From: Bradyrhizobium betae
Lineage (GTDB): Bacteria; Pseudomonadota; Alphaproteobacteria; Rhizobiales; Xanthobacteraceae
NCBI RefSeq assembly: GCF_004123905.1
Contig: NZ_MZXW01000055.1
Span: forward strand, 62,001 to 126,000
Length of the DNA: 64,000 nucleotides
Reading direction: 5' to 3'
A program made the position numbers and the translations under genes. Shown in pieces: positions 12,807 to 21,618 of this stretch (positions are counted from its first letter, which is position 1; the number at the start of each line of letters is the position of its first letter). The notes beneath the pieces were generated by a model, which saw only the letters and a list, made by a program, of their open reading frames with translations, did no database searches and was not told the origin of the DNA.

Positions 12807-13604
12807 ATGAAGTTTTTCACAGGATGTGTGGCCGCCGCCGCGCTCGCGCTGGCTGGGACCGCGGTTCAGGCACAGGTTCCAGCGAACGGTATCGTCGGCG
12901 GGGGCATGATCGCGGTGTCGGATTTCGACGGACCCTATGTGCCGCCGGACGCCGCGCCGCCTCCGCCGCGTTACGGTTACGGCCAAGGCTACGGCTATGG
13001 CTACGAGGAACGTGGCCCGGCCCCAGCGCTGCTGCCGTCGACCGAGGTCTACGCAGTGCTGCGCGAAAACGGTTTCTCGCCGCTCGGCATCCCGCGCCTG
13101 CGCGGTGCCGTCTACACCATCGCGGTGATCGACCGCCGCGGCGATGACGGCCGGCTGGTGATCGATGCCCGCGACGGTAGGATCATCCGCTTCATGCCGA
13201 ATGCAGATGCCTATGGCATGGCGCCGGCCCTCGAGGAGCCCGCGGTCGTGCCCTATCGCCCGCAAAGTGCGCTGCCGCCGCCGACCATGGTCCGCAGCGG
13301 CCCGCCGCGTCCGCCAGCCCCGATCCCGCATGTTGCCAGCCGCACCGTGCCATTGCCCAAGGCTGCTCCTCAGCGCGCCGAGGCGCCGGTCGCAGCCGCG
13401 AAGCCGGTTGAGCCTGCGCCGCAGCAGGCCCAAGCGCCGCAGGCTCAGGTGCCGCAGGCTCAGCCCACGCAGCAGACCGCCGCCGTGCAGGCCAAGCCTG
13501 CCGAGGCCGCACCACAAGCCGCCGCGCCAACCGTCGGCCAAGCCAAGCCGGCAGCGACGATCCTGCCGACCCAGGACATGCCGGCGGCGCAGGGGCTGGA
13601 TTAG
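12807..13604 (+). CDS. secreted Ala/Pro/Gln-rich protein with a PepSY-like core
   Basis: A 265-residue exported protein. Residues 1-23 form a clear signal peptide ending in VQAQ. A short Gly/Tyr stretch (YGYGQGYGYGYEE) follows, then a compact conserved-looking part at about 80-145 (VYAVLRENGFSPLGIPRLRG, then VIDARDGRIIRFMPN), which has the lay-out of a PepSY-like domain. From about 150 the chain is disordered, rich in Ala, Pro and Gln with AQAPQAQVPQAQ repeats. Function unknown; a periplasmic or envelope protein is the safest reading. Confidence 0.8.
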   Translation: MKFFTGCVAAAALALAGTAVQAQVPANGIVGGGMIAVSDFDGPYVPPDAAPPPPRYGYGQGYGYGYEERGPAPALLPSTEVYAVLRENGFSPLGIPRLRGAVYTIAVIDRRGDDGRLVIDARDGRIIRFMPNADAYGMAPALEEPAVVPYRPQSALPPPTMVRSGPPRPPAPIPHVASRTVPLPKAAPQRAEAPVAAAKPVEPAPQQAQAPQAQVPQAQPTQQTAAVQAKPAEAAPQAAAPTVGQAKPAATILPTQDMPAAQGLD

Positions 13605-13647
13605 TGTTGCTCGTTTTGATGCGGCGGCGCTAACCACACTCACGCTG

Positions 13648-13772
13648 TCGTCCCTGCGAACGCAGGGACCCATACCGCGCGATCTATCAATGGGGATGAG
13701 GTGGGAGTACCGAACGACAGATATTCGCCAAACTTCTCCCTGGGGTTATGGGTCCCTGCGTTCGCAGGGACC
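13648..13772. repeat. repeat with two TCCCTGCG palindromes
   Basis: Two near-identical 18-base palindromes, TCCCTGCGAACGCAGGGA at 13651-13668 and TCCCTGCGTTCGCAGGGA at 13753-13770, flank 84 bases. Extended arms (GGGACCCATA / TATGGGTCCC) let the whole element fold as one long stem. It lies between convergent genes. Confidence 0.75.
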
Positions 13773-13790
13773 ACAGTTGAGCAAAACAAA

Positions 13791-13818
13791 AAAGCGCCCG
13801 AAAAATTTCGGGCGCTTT
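13791..13818 (-). terminator. rho-independent terminator between convergent genes
   Basis: AAAGCGCCCGAAA and TTTCGGGCGCTTT form a perfect 13-base-pair stem with a two-base loop. On the minus strand it is followed by a T-rich run (TTTTTTGTTTT), so it best serves the alpha/beta hydrolase gene ending at 13839. It could also act on the plus strand. Confidence 0.85.
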
Positions 13819-13838
13819 TGCGTTGTCGGGACGAAGCC

Positions 13839-14621
13839 TCAGCTCCGCGGATACCCCGCCGCTTCCAGGATCAACTTCGCCACTTCCTTCGGATGCGACA
13901 CCAGCGAGAGGTGGCCGGCATCGAGCTCGATGGTGGTTGCGTTCATGCGCTTGGCGAGGAAGCGCTCGAAATCGGGATTGATGGTGCCGTCGTTCTTCGA
14001 CACCGCGTACCAGCTCGGCTTCGAATGCCAAGCCGCTTCCGTGGTGCGGCCGGCGAAGATCGAGGCCGCCGTCGGCCATTGCACGGCGTAGAGCTCCCTG
14101 GCCCGCTCCGGCTTCACGCCGTTCGCAAAATATTTCAGGAAGGCGTCTTCGGAGAGTTTTGTGTAGCCGTCGCGCTCGACGATACCGGCGCGCGCCGGTC
14201 CGGCCGGAAACTGTTTCGACAGCGCCACAAAGTCCTCGTTCGCATCGGGTGCGCGCGCGGCGACATAGACGAGGCCGGTGACCTTCGGATCGGTGCCGAC
14301 CTGGCTGATCACGGTGCCGCCCCAGGAATGCGCGACCAGCACGGTCGGTCCGTCCTGCTCGGCCAGCGCGCGTTTGGTGGCGTCGACGGAGTCCGCAAGC
14401 GACGATAGCGGATTTTGCACGGCCGTGACGTGAAGGCCGGCGGCTTGGAGGATCGGGATCACCTCGGACCAGCTCGAGCCGTCGGCCCAGGCGCCGTGCA
14501 CTAGCACGACATTCGTCGCCTTCACCGTCTGCGGGGTCTGCGCGTGGGCAAGATTAACTTGCGCAAGGCTGAGAGGAGCCAGCAGGCTCGCGGCGACGAA
14601 AAGGCTGCGCCAGAAAGTCAT
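13839..14621 (-). CDS. secreted alpha/beta hydrolase
   Basis: A 260-residue alpha/beta-fold hydrolase with a signal peptide (residues 1-27, ending NLAHAQ). The oxyanion motif VLVHGAWADGSSW is at the start of the fold and the nucleophile elbow reads VAHSWGG. A late Asp and a His (LDAGHLSLVSHP) complete a plausible triad. Salicylate-esterase-like or haloperoxidase-like enzymes have this short form. The frame opens at 14657, but the ATG at 14621 has a GGAG site and starts the signal peptide. A terminator follows the stop. The substrate is unknown. Confidence 0.88.
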   Translation of the reverse strand: MTFWRSLFVAASLLAPLSLAQVNLAHAQTPQTVKATNVVLVHGAWADGSSWSEVIPILQAAGLHVTAVQNPLSSLADSVDATKRALAEQDGPTVLVAHSWGGTVISQVGTDPKVTGLVYVAARAPDANEDFVALSKQFPAGPARAGIVERDGYTKLSEDAFLKYFANGVKPERARELYAVQWPTAASIFAGRTTEAAWHSKPSWYAVSKNDGTINPDFERFLAKRMNATTIELDAGHLSLVSHPKEVAKLILEAAGYPRS

Positions 14622-14714
14622 GATCGTTCTCCGTCTTGTTTTGGGTTCGATGTCCATAGGACGGAGCGCGAGGCGGCGGCGTTACGTATCCTCACCGTTC
14701 TGTGATGCGGCGCA

Positions 14715-14746
14715 AAACGAAAAACGCCCCGGGGCACCGGGGCGTT
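14715..14746 (-). terminator. rho-independent terminator after hsp20
   Basis: AACGCCCC and GGGGCGTT (14723-14730 and 14739-14746) pair around an eight-base loop. On the minus strand the stem is followed by TTTTTCGTTTT. It lies 30 bases after the hsp20 stop codon. Confidence 0.85.
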
Positions 14747-14776
14747 CTCTCAAACCTGGAAGTGGCGTTACGTGAT

Positions 14777-15247
14777 TTACGCGGCGGCTTGCGCAGCCGA
14801 GTTCTCGATCACCTGCGCCTTCGGCGCGCTGGCGTTGATCGCGATCTGGCGCGGCTTCTTGGCCTCGGGAATCTCGCGGACGAGGTCGACGTGAAGCAGG
14901 CCGTTCTCGAGCGAGGCATTCTTCACCTGAACGAAGTCGGCAAGCTGGAAGGCGCGCTCGAAGGCACGCGCGGCGATGCCGCGGTAGAGCACTTCGGATT
15001 TCGAGTTCTCGTTGGCGACTTTCTCGCCCTTGATCGTCAGCGTGTTTTCCTTCGCGACGATGGAGAGCTCATCCTTGGCGAAGCCCGAGACCGCAACGGT
15101 GATGCGGTAATCGTTCTCGCCGGTGCGCTCGATGTTGTAGGGGGGATAACCGGGGCTGCCGTCCGAGCTCGTCTGGTCGAGCAGGTTGAAGAGACGGTCG
15201 AAGCCGACGGTGGAACGGTAGAAGGGGGTCAGGTCGTAGGTACGCAT
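14777..15247 (-). CDS. small heat-shock protein, Hsp20 family
   Basis: A 156-residue alpha-crystallin-type chaperone, ATP-independent, which holds unfolding proteins during heat stress. The N-terminus MRTYDLTPFYRSTVGFDRLF is typical of rhizobial class A small heat-shock proteins. The alpha-crystallin domain spans about 38-135 (YRITVAVSGFAKDELSIVAK, then GIAARAFERAFQLAD), with the family's A-x-x-x-G-x-L core as ASLENGLLHVDL. The frame extends upstream, but the ATG at 15247 is preceded by GGAGG and by a folded leader that resembles a ROSE thermometer. It has its own terminator. Confidence 0.95.
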   Translation of the reverse strand: MRTYDLTPFYRSTVGFDRLFNLLDQTSSDGSPGYPPYNIERTGENDYRITVAVSGFAKDELSIVAKENTLTIKGEKVANENSKSEVLYRGIAARAFERAFQLADFVQVKNASLENGLLHVDLVREIPEAKKPRQIAINASAPKAQVIENSAAQAAA

Positions 15248-15345
15248 GGTCAAGTCCTCCATTGAGCGACTGTTGAGTAACCCGCCCGCCAATCGGGCCG
15301 GGCTTTCGTCTGTGTGCAGCCTGATGTTCCGGTCCCGAAACACTG
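15248..15345 (-). promoter_or_regulatory. ROSE-like RNA thermometer in the hsp20 leader
   Basis: Read on the minus strand, the leader holds a stem GTTTCGG/CCGGAAC (15326-15341), a strong G+C stem CCCGGCCCG/CGGGCGGG (within 15280-15303), and a final weak hairpin at 15251-15272. In that hairpin TCGCT (15265-15269) faces the ribosome site GGAGG (15256-15260). ROSE elements, first described in Bradyrhizobium small heat-shock genes, have the same plan: a U(U/C)GCU motif pairing imperfectly with the ribosome site just before the start. The exact 5' end is not visible. Confidence 0.75.
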
Positions 15346-15455
15346 GTAGCGGCCTGCACCATGGTGATATGGGTTCAAGGGAACGGCGTTCAAGAGGGCA
15401 GCAATCTGCGCCTTTTCGGCGCTCCCACCTCTTGATTTGCAGCATTTCGCGCCCA

Positions 15456-16403
15456 ATGACGCTGGTCTCGATCCCGTCCAATCCCGTTCCCGAAGACGTC
15501 GTCAGCGGCACCATCAAGACCCCTGATGGCGCCGAACTGCGCTTTGCGCGCTGGGCGCCGCCGGCGAACCGCAAGGGCACGGTCTGCGTCTTCACCGGAC
15601 GCAGCGAGCAGATCGAGAAATATTTCGAGACCGTGCGCGATTTGCGCGACCGCGGCTTTGCGGTGGCGATGATCGACTGGCGAGGGCAGGGCCATTCCTC
15701 GCGCCGCCTGCGCGATCCGCGCAAGGGCTATGTGCGCGACTTCGCCGATTTCGAGATCGACGTCGAGACCTTCGTGCAGCAGGTGGTGCTGCCGGATTGC
15801 CCGCCGCCCTTCTTCGCGCTCGCCCATTCCATGGGCGGCACGGTGATGCTGCGGGTGGCGCATGCCGGCAAGCGCTGGTTCGACCGCATGGTGCTGTCGG
15901 CGCCGATGATCGACCTGCCAGGCCGCACCACCTCGTTACCGGCGCGGGCGCTGCTGAAGACGATGCGTCTGATGGGAATGGGCGGCCGCTATGTCCCGGG
16001 CGGCAGCGACCAGATCACCGGGCTCAATCCGTTCATTGGAAATCCCCTGACCAGCGATCCCGTGCGCTATGCGCGCAATGCTGCGATCCTGGAGGAGGAC
16101 CCGACGCTCGGGCTGGCCTCACCAACGGTCGCCTGGGCCGATACCGCCTTCCGCGCGATGCAAACCTTCAAGGGCATCGACTACCCCTCCGAGATCCGTC
16201 AGCCGATCCTGATGCTGGCCGCCTCCAACGACGCCGTGGTCTCGACCGCGGCGATCGAGGAGTTCGCCTATCATCTGCGCGCCGGCTCCCATCTCGTGAT
16301 CGCCGGCGCCAAGCACGAGATCCTCCAGGAGCAGGACCGCTACCGCTCCCAGTTCTGGGCGGCGTTTGACGCGTTCGTGCCGGGTACGCCATTGTTCAAG
16401 TGA
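15456..16403 (+). CDS. alpha/beta hydrolase, lysophospholipase-like
   Basis: A 315-residue cytoplasmic serine hydrolase of the monoacylglycerol lipase/lysophospholipase L2 type (Hydrolase_4). Key motifs are VFTGRSEQIEKYF near the oxyanion region, IDWRGQGHSSR, and the nucleophile elbow ALAHSMGG. The C-terminal triad region reads AGAKHEILQEQD, with the His. There is no signal peptide. The frame opens at 15246 inside the hsp20 leader, so I used the internal ATG at 15456, which starts the fold at the expected distance. Likely role: release of fatty acid from lysophospholipid or monoglyceride. Confidence 0.9.
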   Translation: MTLVSIPSNPVPEDVVSGTIKTPDGAELRFARWAPPANRKGTVCVFTGRSEQIEKYFETVRDLRDRGFAVAMIDWRGQGHSSRRLRDPRKGYVRDFADFEIDVETFVQQVVLPDCPPPFFALAHSMGGTVMLRVAHAGKRWFDRMVLSAPMIDLPGRTTSLPARALLKTMRLMGMGGRYVPGGSDQITGLNPFIGNPLTSDPVRYARNAAILEEDPTLGLASPTVAWADTAFRAMQTFKGIDYPSEIRQPILMLAASNDAVVSTAAIEEFAYHLRAGSHLVIAGAKHEILQEQDRYRSQFWAAFDAFVPGTPLFK

Positions 16404-16420
16404 GGCGGCAGCGACGGTGC

Positions 16421-16562
16421 GCTCCCTCGCCCCGTTCTTACGGGGAGAGGGTTGGGGTGAGGGGCCTCTCTCCGCACGCAAGATCGTCGAGAGACCTGTA
16501 CCCCCTCACCCGGAATACGCGCCGCGCGCGAATTCCGACCTCTCCCCGCAAGCGGGGAGAGG
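16421..16562. repeat. CTCCCC/GGGGAG interspersed repeat
   Basis: The left part has CCCCGTTCTTACGGGG and GAGAGGGTTGGGGTGAGGGG. The right part has CCCCTCACCC and TCTCCCCGCAAGCGGGGAGA. The ends pair in several ways. It belongs to the same broad class as 36537-36698 and fills the gap between convergent genes. Confidence 0.7.
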
Positions 16563-16572
16563 TGAAAGCCAG

Positions 16573-19380
16573 CTACAGCGTCTTCAAATACTCGATCAAA
16601 TCATACCGCTCCTGCTCTTTGAGCACGCGGCCGATGGTGCCGTCCTTGCCGGGCCCCGGCGTGCCATCGAACGAATGGCCGGCATTGCTGTTGCCGTACA
16701 TCTCGGTGCCGTCAGACGCTCGCGTCGAGAAGCGCGACTGCCCGGTCTTGCAGCTCTCGCCGTCCGTGACCGCGAAGCCGACCTGCTTCGGATCGTAGTC
16801 GCGACCGCCACCCATGCAGAACGATTTGGGGCGCTCGGCCGCAGGCGTCAGCATCCACCAGAGCGAGGGCACCGATCCGTTGTGCAGGTAAGGCGCGGTG
16901 GCCCAGACGCCGTTGAGCGGGCGCGCGCGATACCAGGGCGCCGGCTCATTCTTTTCGGCCGGCTGCGGACCGGCGTTCGGGCAGTTCTGGCGCTTGCCCC
17001 ACCAGATATCCTGAACCTTCGGGTCGATCTTCGCATCGTCCATCGCCTTGCGGCTGACGATGTCGACGAGCACCATCAGGCCGACCGAGTACGGCATGTC
17101 GGTCGAAGAGATGTCCGGCAGTTTGCAGTCCCACCAGGCATTGAGGTTCTGCGTGGGATCGAGCTTGAGAAAGCCTGGCACCTGGACCGTCCGCGTCGCC
17201 AGCACATTCGCCTGGGCGGGATCGGTCCCCATGCCTTTGACGCCTTTCTGGACCTCGTTCAGGAATTTGGCGTCGCCGATCGCCTCCCAGCGTGGCGAGG
17301 ACCAGATGCTCTTGTCGGGAAATTCGTCGTCGAACTTGCGGTCGTTGACCGGCCCGAGATGACATTCGACGCAGATCTCCGCATAGAGCTTGCGGCCGCG
17401 ATTGACGCGGTCGCCATCGATCTTCCAGGCATCATCACCGAAAATGTCCGATGGCCATTTCGGTGATGTCAGTCCGGAGAGCTGCTTTTTCGGAAGGGGC
17501 GCCGACCCCTTCAGCAGATCCTCGATCCAGTTCAGATTATTGATGTCCATCGACGAGCGGAACAGCGCGTCCTTCGGCGTCTTGTCGGACAGATTGAGCA
17601 GCGCGGTCACGCCTAGCGCTTCACCGGCGTTGCGGATCAGCGGTTGCTCGATGGACGCGTCATATTGCGCGTATTTGAGCCAGGGCACGGTCCAGATCGG
17701 CGGGAAGCTGACCGGCGCATCCTTGGCATGCAGATTCTTCTCGAAGCCGCTGAGGCCACTGAGCGTCATGTCCTGCGAGAAGACCTGGTTGCCGATGCGG
17801 TTGAGCGCGTCGAGGCGGCCGTAGCCTTCCTCGGTGTCCTGCTGCTGCTCGTCCCGCTTCGTCTTCTCGTTGAACCTCGTCTTGCCGGCGATGGTTTTCG
17901 CGTAGGTCTTCTCCCAGTCGACCAGGAACGTGCCGATCGCACCCAGTTGCTGTTTCAGCGCATCGCGGTCCGCATCGCTGGCAGAGGGGCCGAGCACGCG
18001 GTCGGCGAAGCGCTTGAAGCGACCCGGCACGTAGAGCGTGTAGGCGATCGACAGGCCGGTCGTGACCTCGAGCTTCCTGAGGTCGGTCATCGCTGGGCCG
18101 CCGTCGAAGCGGATGTCGATGCCTTTGTAGTGGATCTGGCCGGTGTGGCAGGCCGCGCAGGTCAGGCCGATCCGGTCCTCGCCGAGTTGGCCGGTCGCGG
18201 GATCGGCCACGCCGGTCATGCGGGCAAAGCCGACGGGCAGGCCGTCGATGTTTTCAGCCTGCTTGCCCCAGTTGACCGGCGGATCCCAAAGCCGTGCCGG
18301 CAGCGGCTTCGTCTTGTCGTAGACATTGGCATAGCCGAACCGGCGTAGCGTGGTGTCGTCGGTGTCGATCGTCTGCGGACTCGGGATGAAGCCGAAGCGC
18401 TGCAGATGGTCGCTGTCGTGCAGCATCCCGGGCTTGGCGAAGAAATGAAGCCGCGGCTGCTCGAGCGCCATGAACCAGCGATAGGGCACCGGGAAGGTGG
18501 CGGTGCCTTGGCTAGCGTGATGAAACCAGTGCCGGTCCTCCAGCGCCCAGTTTTGCTCGAGCCAGTACGCCGCCCGGGGTTCGACGAGCTTCGGCAAGGG
18601 CGGCGCCACGAGGTCGCCGAGGATGCCGGGCAGCATCGGCTGGAATTGATCGGGAAAGCGCAGCGCCACGATGCCAAAGACGAGCAGCGCGGCAACCAGG
18701 CCGCCGGCGGCGCGCAAGATCAGCGAGGGCGGGGTGACCGGCTGAGCGACGACCCGCTGGGTGACCTTGTCAGGGAATTTGCGTTCGTTGAACAATGTCC
18801 TCACCTCGGCCACGCTGAGATAGCGGTCGTCCCCCTGGCCCTTGCCCATGATCTTGAGCAGGATCGGCCATTCGAACTTCATCAGGAGCGGGTAGTACCA
18901 GCGCGCCTGATTGCCGGCGCGCTTGAGATTGTCTTTCATGAAGGTCTGGATTTGCGAGGCGTTGAGCCCGGTCTCGGTGCCGCCGTCGGGGTCGGCACAG
19001 GTGCTGCCGAAACTGGCGAGCCGCGCGATCTCGTCCTCGTTGACGCGCCCGTCGACGCCGAGGATGCGCGAGCCGGCACCGAGCTTGTCGAGCGGGCCGC
19101 CGCGCAACCTGTTGAGCTGCGCGCCCCAGAAGATGCTTTGCAGGATGTGACAGGCGCCGTTGGCGATCAGTGCAACGCCGCGGACCTGGATGCGGGCCGA
19201 AGTCTTCTTCAGCCCGACCTCACCGCTTGCATTCGCGATGGTCTGCGACACCGTCCGGAGCGGGACGGTGCCGCCGTCGAGAAAACCCTCGCCGACGAGG
19301 CCGCGCAAAAAGGGGCAGGGATTGTTGGGGGAGACTTCGATCGAGGGATTGAAGGGAGGCTTCGCGGCGGGGTCGTTCAT
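16573..19380 (-). CDS. large membrane-anchored di-haem c-type cytochrome (RoxA/peroxidase-like)
   Basis: A 935-residue protein with an unusual plan. Residues 1-215 are a soluble N-terminal part with EF-hand-like text (GVDGRVNEDEIARL). A membrane segment lies at about 221-240. The long outer part has two haem-c sites, CAACH at 408-412 and CVECH at roughly 690. The late motif TAPYLHNGSVPSLW is typical of di-haem cytochrome peroxidase and RoxA-like proteins, and YNSNAGHSFDG follows the last conserved block. The N-terminus lacks a cleavable signal. It probably accepts or donates electrons on the periplasmic side. The true substrate is unknown; peroxidase and oxygenase activity are both possible. 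Confidence 0.85.
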   Translation of the reverse strand: MNDPAAKPPFNPSIEVSPNNPCPFLRGLVGEGFLDGGTVPLRTVSQTIANASGEVGLKKTSARIQVRGVALIANGACHILQSIFWGAQLNRLRGGPLDKLGAGSRILGVDGRVNEDEIARLASFGSTCADPDGGTETGLNASQIQTFMKDNLKRAGNQARWYYPLLMKFEWPILLKIMGKGQGDDRYLSVAEVRTLFNERKFPDKVTQRVVAQPVTPPSLILRAAGGLVAALLVFGIVALRFPDQFQPMLPGILGDLVAPPLPKLVEPRAAYWLEQNWALEDRHWFHHASQGTATFPVPYRWFMALEQPRLHFFAKPGMLHDSDHLQRFGFIPSPQTIDTDDTTLRRFGYANVYDKTKPLPARLWDPPVNWGKQAENIDGLPVGFARMTGVADPATGQLGEDRIGLTCAACHTGQIHYKGIDIRFDGGPAMTDLRKLEVTTGLSIAYTLYVPGRFKRFADRVLGPSASDADRDALKQQLGAIGTFLVDWEKTYAKTIAGKTRFNEKTKRDEQQQDTEEGYGRLDALNRIGNQVFSQDMTLSGLSGFEKNLHAKDAPVSFPPIWTVPWLKYAQYDASIEQPLIRNAGEALGVTALLNLSDKTPKDALFRSSMDINNLNWIEDLLKGSAPLPKKQLSGLTSPKWPSDIFGDDAWKIDGDRVNRGRKLYAEICVECHLGPVNDRKFDDEFPDKSIWSSPRWEAIGDAKFLNEVQKGVKGMGTDPAQANVLATRTVQVPGFLKLDPTQNLNAWWDCKLPDISSTDMPYSVGLMVLVDIVSRKAMDDAKIDPKVQDIWWGKRQNCPNAGPQPAEKNEPAPWYRARPLNGVWATAPYLHNGSVPSLWWMLTPAAERPKSFCMGGGRDYDPKQVGFAVTDGESCKTGQSRFSTRASDGTEMYGNSNAGHSFDGTPGPGKDGTIGRVLKEQERYDLIEYLKTL

Positions 19381-19584
19381 GGCCCAATTCCTGAAAATGC
19401 GAGTCGCGAAATGAAGGCGCGCCGATCAAGCGCGCAAAGTCCTAACAAATCGACAGCAGGCTGTACTACTTCAGCGTGTAAAGAAGTGTGGCCGAATTCA
19501 CTGTCGTGTCAATAAAAGCCGGCGCGATGTTGCCAGAAAATAAGGACAAGAAATTGACGAGAGGCTGCCGGCTGCCCGCGGCCG

Positions 19585-21381
19585 TCAGGATTCGGCGGCG
19601 CGTTTGAGGTCGCTCTGGACCAGGGTCAATTTGCTGAGCGGCACGCCCGCCTTCAGCAGACCCTCGCGGTAATGGCCGAGGTCCTCGGGCCGCTTCCAAT
19701 GGAAATTGCGCAAATGGCGATCGACATTCAGGGTCGGGTAGTTGCCCATCAGCACGCCGGCGGCCTCGAAGGCCTCGTCGTGCCGCCCCAATTGCGCCAG
19801 CGCCGCGGCGCGGATCGCCAGCGCCTGCAAGTGGTTCGGGTTGACGTAGAGCTGCTCGCGGGCCCATGACAGCGTCGCGTCATATTGCCCCAACAGATAA
19901 TGGCTGAAGGCGTTCAGCGCCGCCCATTGGTAGCGCGGGTCGCTGTTGTCGCGCTGCGACGCCATCGAGAACAGCTCGATCGCCTCGCGGTGCTCGCCGA
20001 TGACGAAATGGCAGATGCCGAGCACGCCGCGCGCGCCCATGTCGTAGGGATTGAGCGCGACCGCACGTTTGGCGGCGTCCATCGCAGCCTCGTAATGTCC
20101 TTCCATCGCGTGGGCCCAGGACAGGCTCGAGAACGCAAAGGAGGAGCGCGGGTCGAGCCGGACGCTGGTCTCGGCGAGACCCATCGCTTCGGCCCACATC
20201 TCGCGCGTGCCCTTGACCCAGCCGAACTGGATGCTCTGGATCTGGATCGTGGCGAGATAGGCGTGCGCGATCGAGAGTTTGGGATCGACCCTGATGGCCT
20301 CTCGGAACAGGTCGACGGCGGTGGCCAAATCCTCTTTGGTCTGCCGGTAATAATGCGACAGCCCCTTGAGGAAACGGTCCCAGGCGGTCACGTCGGTCGA
20401 GAGTCGCGCCGGGGCCGAGGCCTCGGCCCGGACGATCTCGGTGGCGATGGCGGCGGACAGATTGGTTGTGATCTCGTCCTGCATCGCAAAGAGGTCGCCG
20501 ATGTCGCGGTCGTAGCGTCCGGTCCAGAGCTGCTCGCCGGTCTCCGGCGCGATCAGCTCGGCGGTGACGCGGATTTTTGCGCCGGCGCGCCGCACCGAAC
20601 CCTGGATCAGATAAGTCGCGTCGATCTCACGTGCGATCAGGCGCGTGCTGGTGTTCCTGCCCTTGAAGGCGAAGGTCGAGTTGCGGCTCAGCACGCGATA
20701 GAAGGATTGCAGCGAGAGCGCGTGGATCAGATCCTCGGTCAGGCCGTCGGAGAAATATTCGTCCTGGGCGTCGCTGAGATTGGCGAAGGGCAGCACGCCG
20801 ACGATGGCCGTGCGGTACTGCTGCGAGAGCGCGGAGGCCTCCTTCAGCTCGGGCGCGAGCGCCGGCGCGCCTTCGTGCGTCCAGGTCCAGACCCCGACCG
20901 GGTCCTTGATGTTCTTGAAACGATGGTTGCCGGCATCGACCAGCAGCACTGAGAGATGCTTGCTCGCCTCCCGGTAGGCCTTGGCCGAGATGGCGAAGCC
21001 GCCGGGGCTCGCGACGGATTCAAGGCGGACGGCAATGTTGACATCGTCACCGAACACCTCGTCCTCATCGGCGATGACGTCGCCCATGTGGATGCCAAGC
21101 CGGAATTGCATGGCACGTTCGGCCGGCAGATGGTGGTTGCGCTCCGCCATGACCGTCTGCATCGCGACCGCAGCCTCGGTGGCGCCGACGATGGAGGGAA
21201 ACTCCAGCAGGAAGCCGTCGCCGGTGTTTTTGACGACGCGGCCGCCGTGATTGAGGATGATGGGATGGATCGCGCTGCGATGGGCCTTGAAGGCGGCATG
21301 GGTACCGGCCTCATCGCTGCCCATCATGCGCGAATAGCCGGCGACATCGGCGCAGACAATGGCGGCCAGACGTCTTTCCAT
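19585..21381 (-). CDS. class III adenylate/guanylate cyclase with TPR repeats
   Basis: A 598-residue cytoplasmic signalling protein. The N-terminal cyclase domain (about 1-170) carries IVCADVAGYSRMM and VVKNTGDGFLLEF, with the two metal-binding Asp residues. A middle segment (about 195-330, VLPFANLSDAQDEYFSDGL...) resembles the FlgO/TolB-like region seen in this family. The C-terminal half is TPR repeats (AHAYLATIQIQ, then AIRAAALAQLGRHDEAFEAA). It makes a cyclic nucleotide, probably cAMP. I used the ATG at 21381 that starts MERRLAAIV; the frame opens at 21456. The input signal cannot be read. Confidence 0.9.
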   Translation of the reverse strand: MERRLAAIVCADVAGYSRMMGSDEAGTHAAFKAHRSAIHPIILNHGGRVVKNTGDGFLLEFPSIVGATEAAVAMQTVMAERNHHLPAERAMQFRLGIHMGDVIADEDEVFGDDVNIAVRLESVASPGGFAISAKAYREASKHLSVLLVDAGNHRFKNIKDPVGVWTWTHEGAPALAPELKEASALSQQYRTAIVGVLPFANLSDAQDEYFSDGLTEDLIHALSLQSFYRVLSRNSTFAFKGRNTSTRLIAREIDATYLIQGSVRRAGAKIRVTAELIAPETGEQLWTGRYDRDIGDLFAMQDEITTNLSAAIATEIVRAEASAPARLSTDVTAWDRFLKGLSHYYRQTKEDLATAVDLFREAIRVDPKLSIAHAYLATIQIQSIQFGWVKGTREMWAEAMGLAETSVRLDPRSSFAFSSLSWAHAMEGHYEAAMDAAKRAVALNPYDMGARGVLGICHFVIGEHREAIELFSMASQRDNSDPRYQWAALNAFSHYLLGQYDATLSWAREQLYVNPNHLQALAIRAAALAQLGRHDEAFEAAGVLMGNYPTLNVDRHLRNFHWKRPEDLGHYREGLLKAGVPLSKLTLVQSDLKRAAES

Positions 21382-21618
21382 AATCCGGAGCTCCAAGGGC
21401 ACTTCGTAAGGAATCTCGGACCGGCCACGGCGTGGCAGTCGCCTCGAATCCCGCATTTCAAGAACCCTGCCTTTATAGAGCAGATGAGGCCGAGCGAAAG
21501 TATGATCCGCATTGCAAATTCGAGGTAAACTCTCCGCAATCCCGGTGGTGGACGGGGACGACCGAACCGACTAAGCCCTCCGCCTTGAGACGGGGAGCGG
21601 GTCGGCGGGGCACCTCAC

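Noticed and set aside
16366..17466. 366-codon plus-strand ORF
   Set aside because: It is antisense to the di-haem cytochrome and passes through a repeat. No domain is seen.
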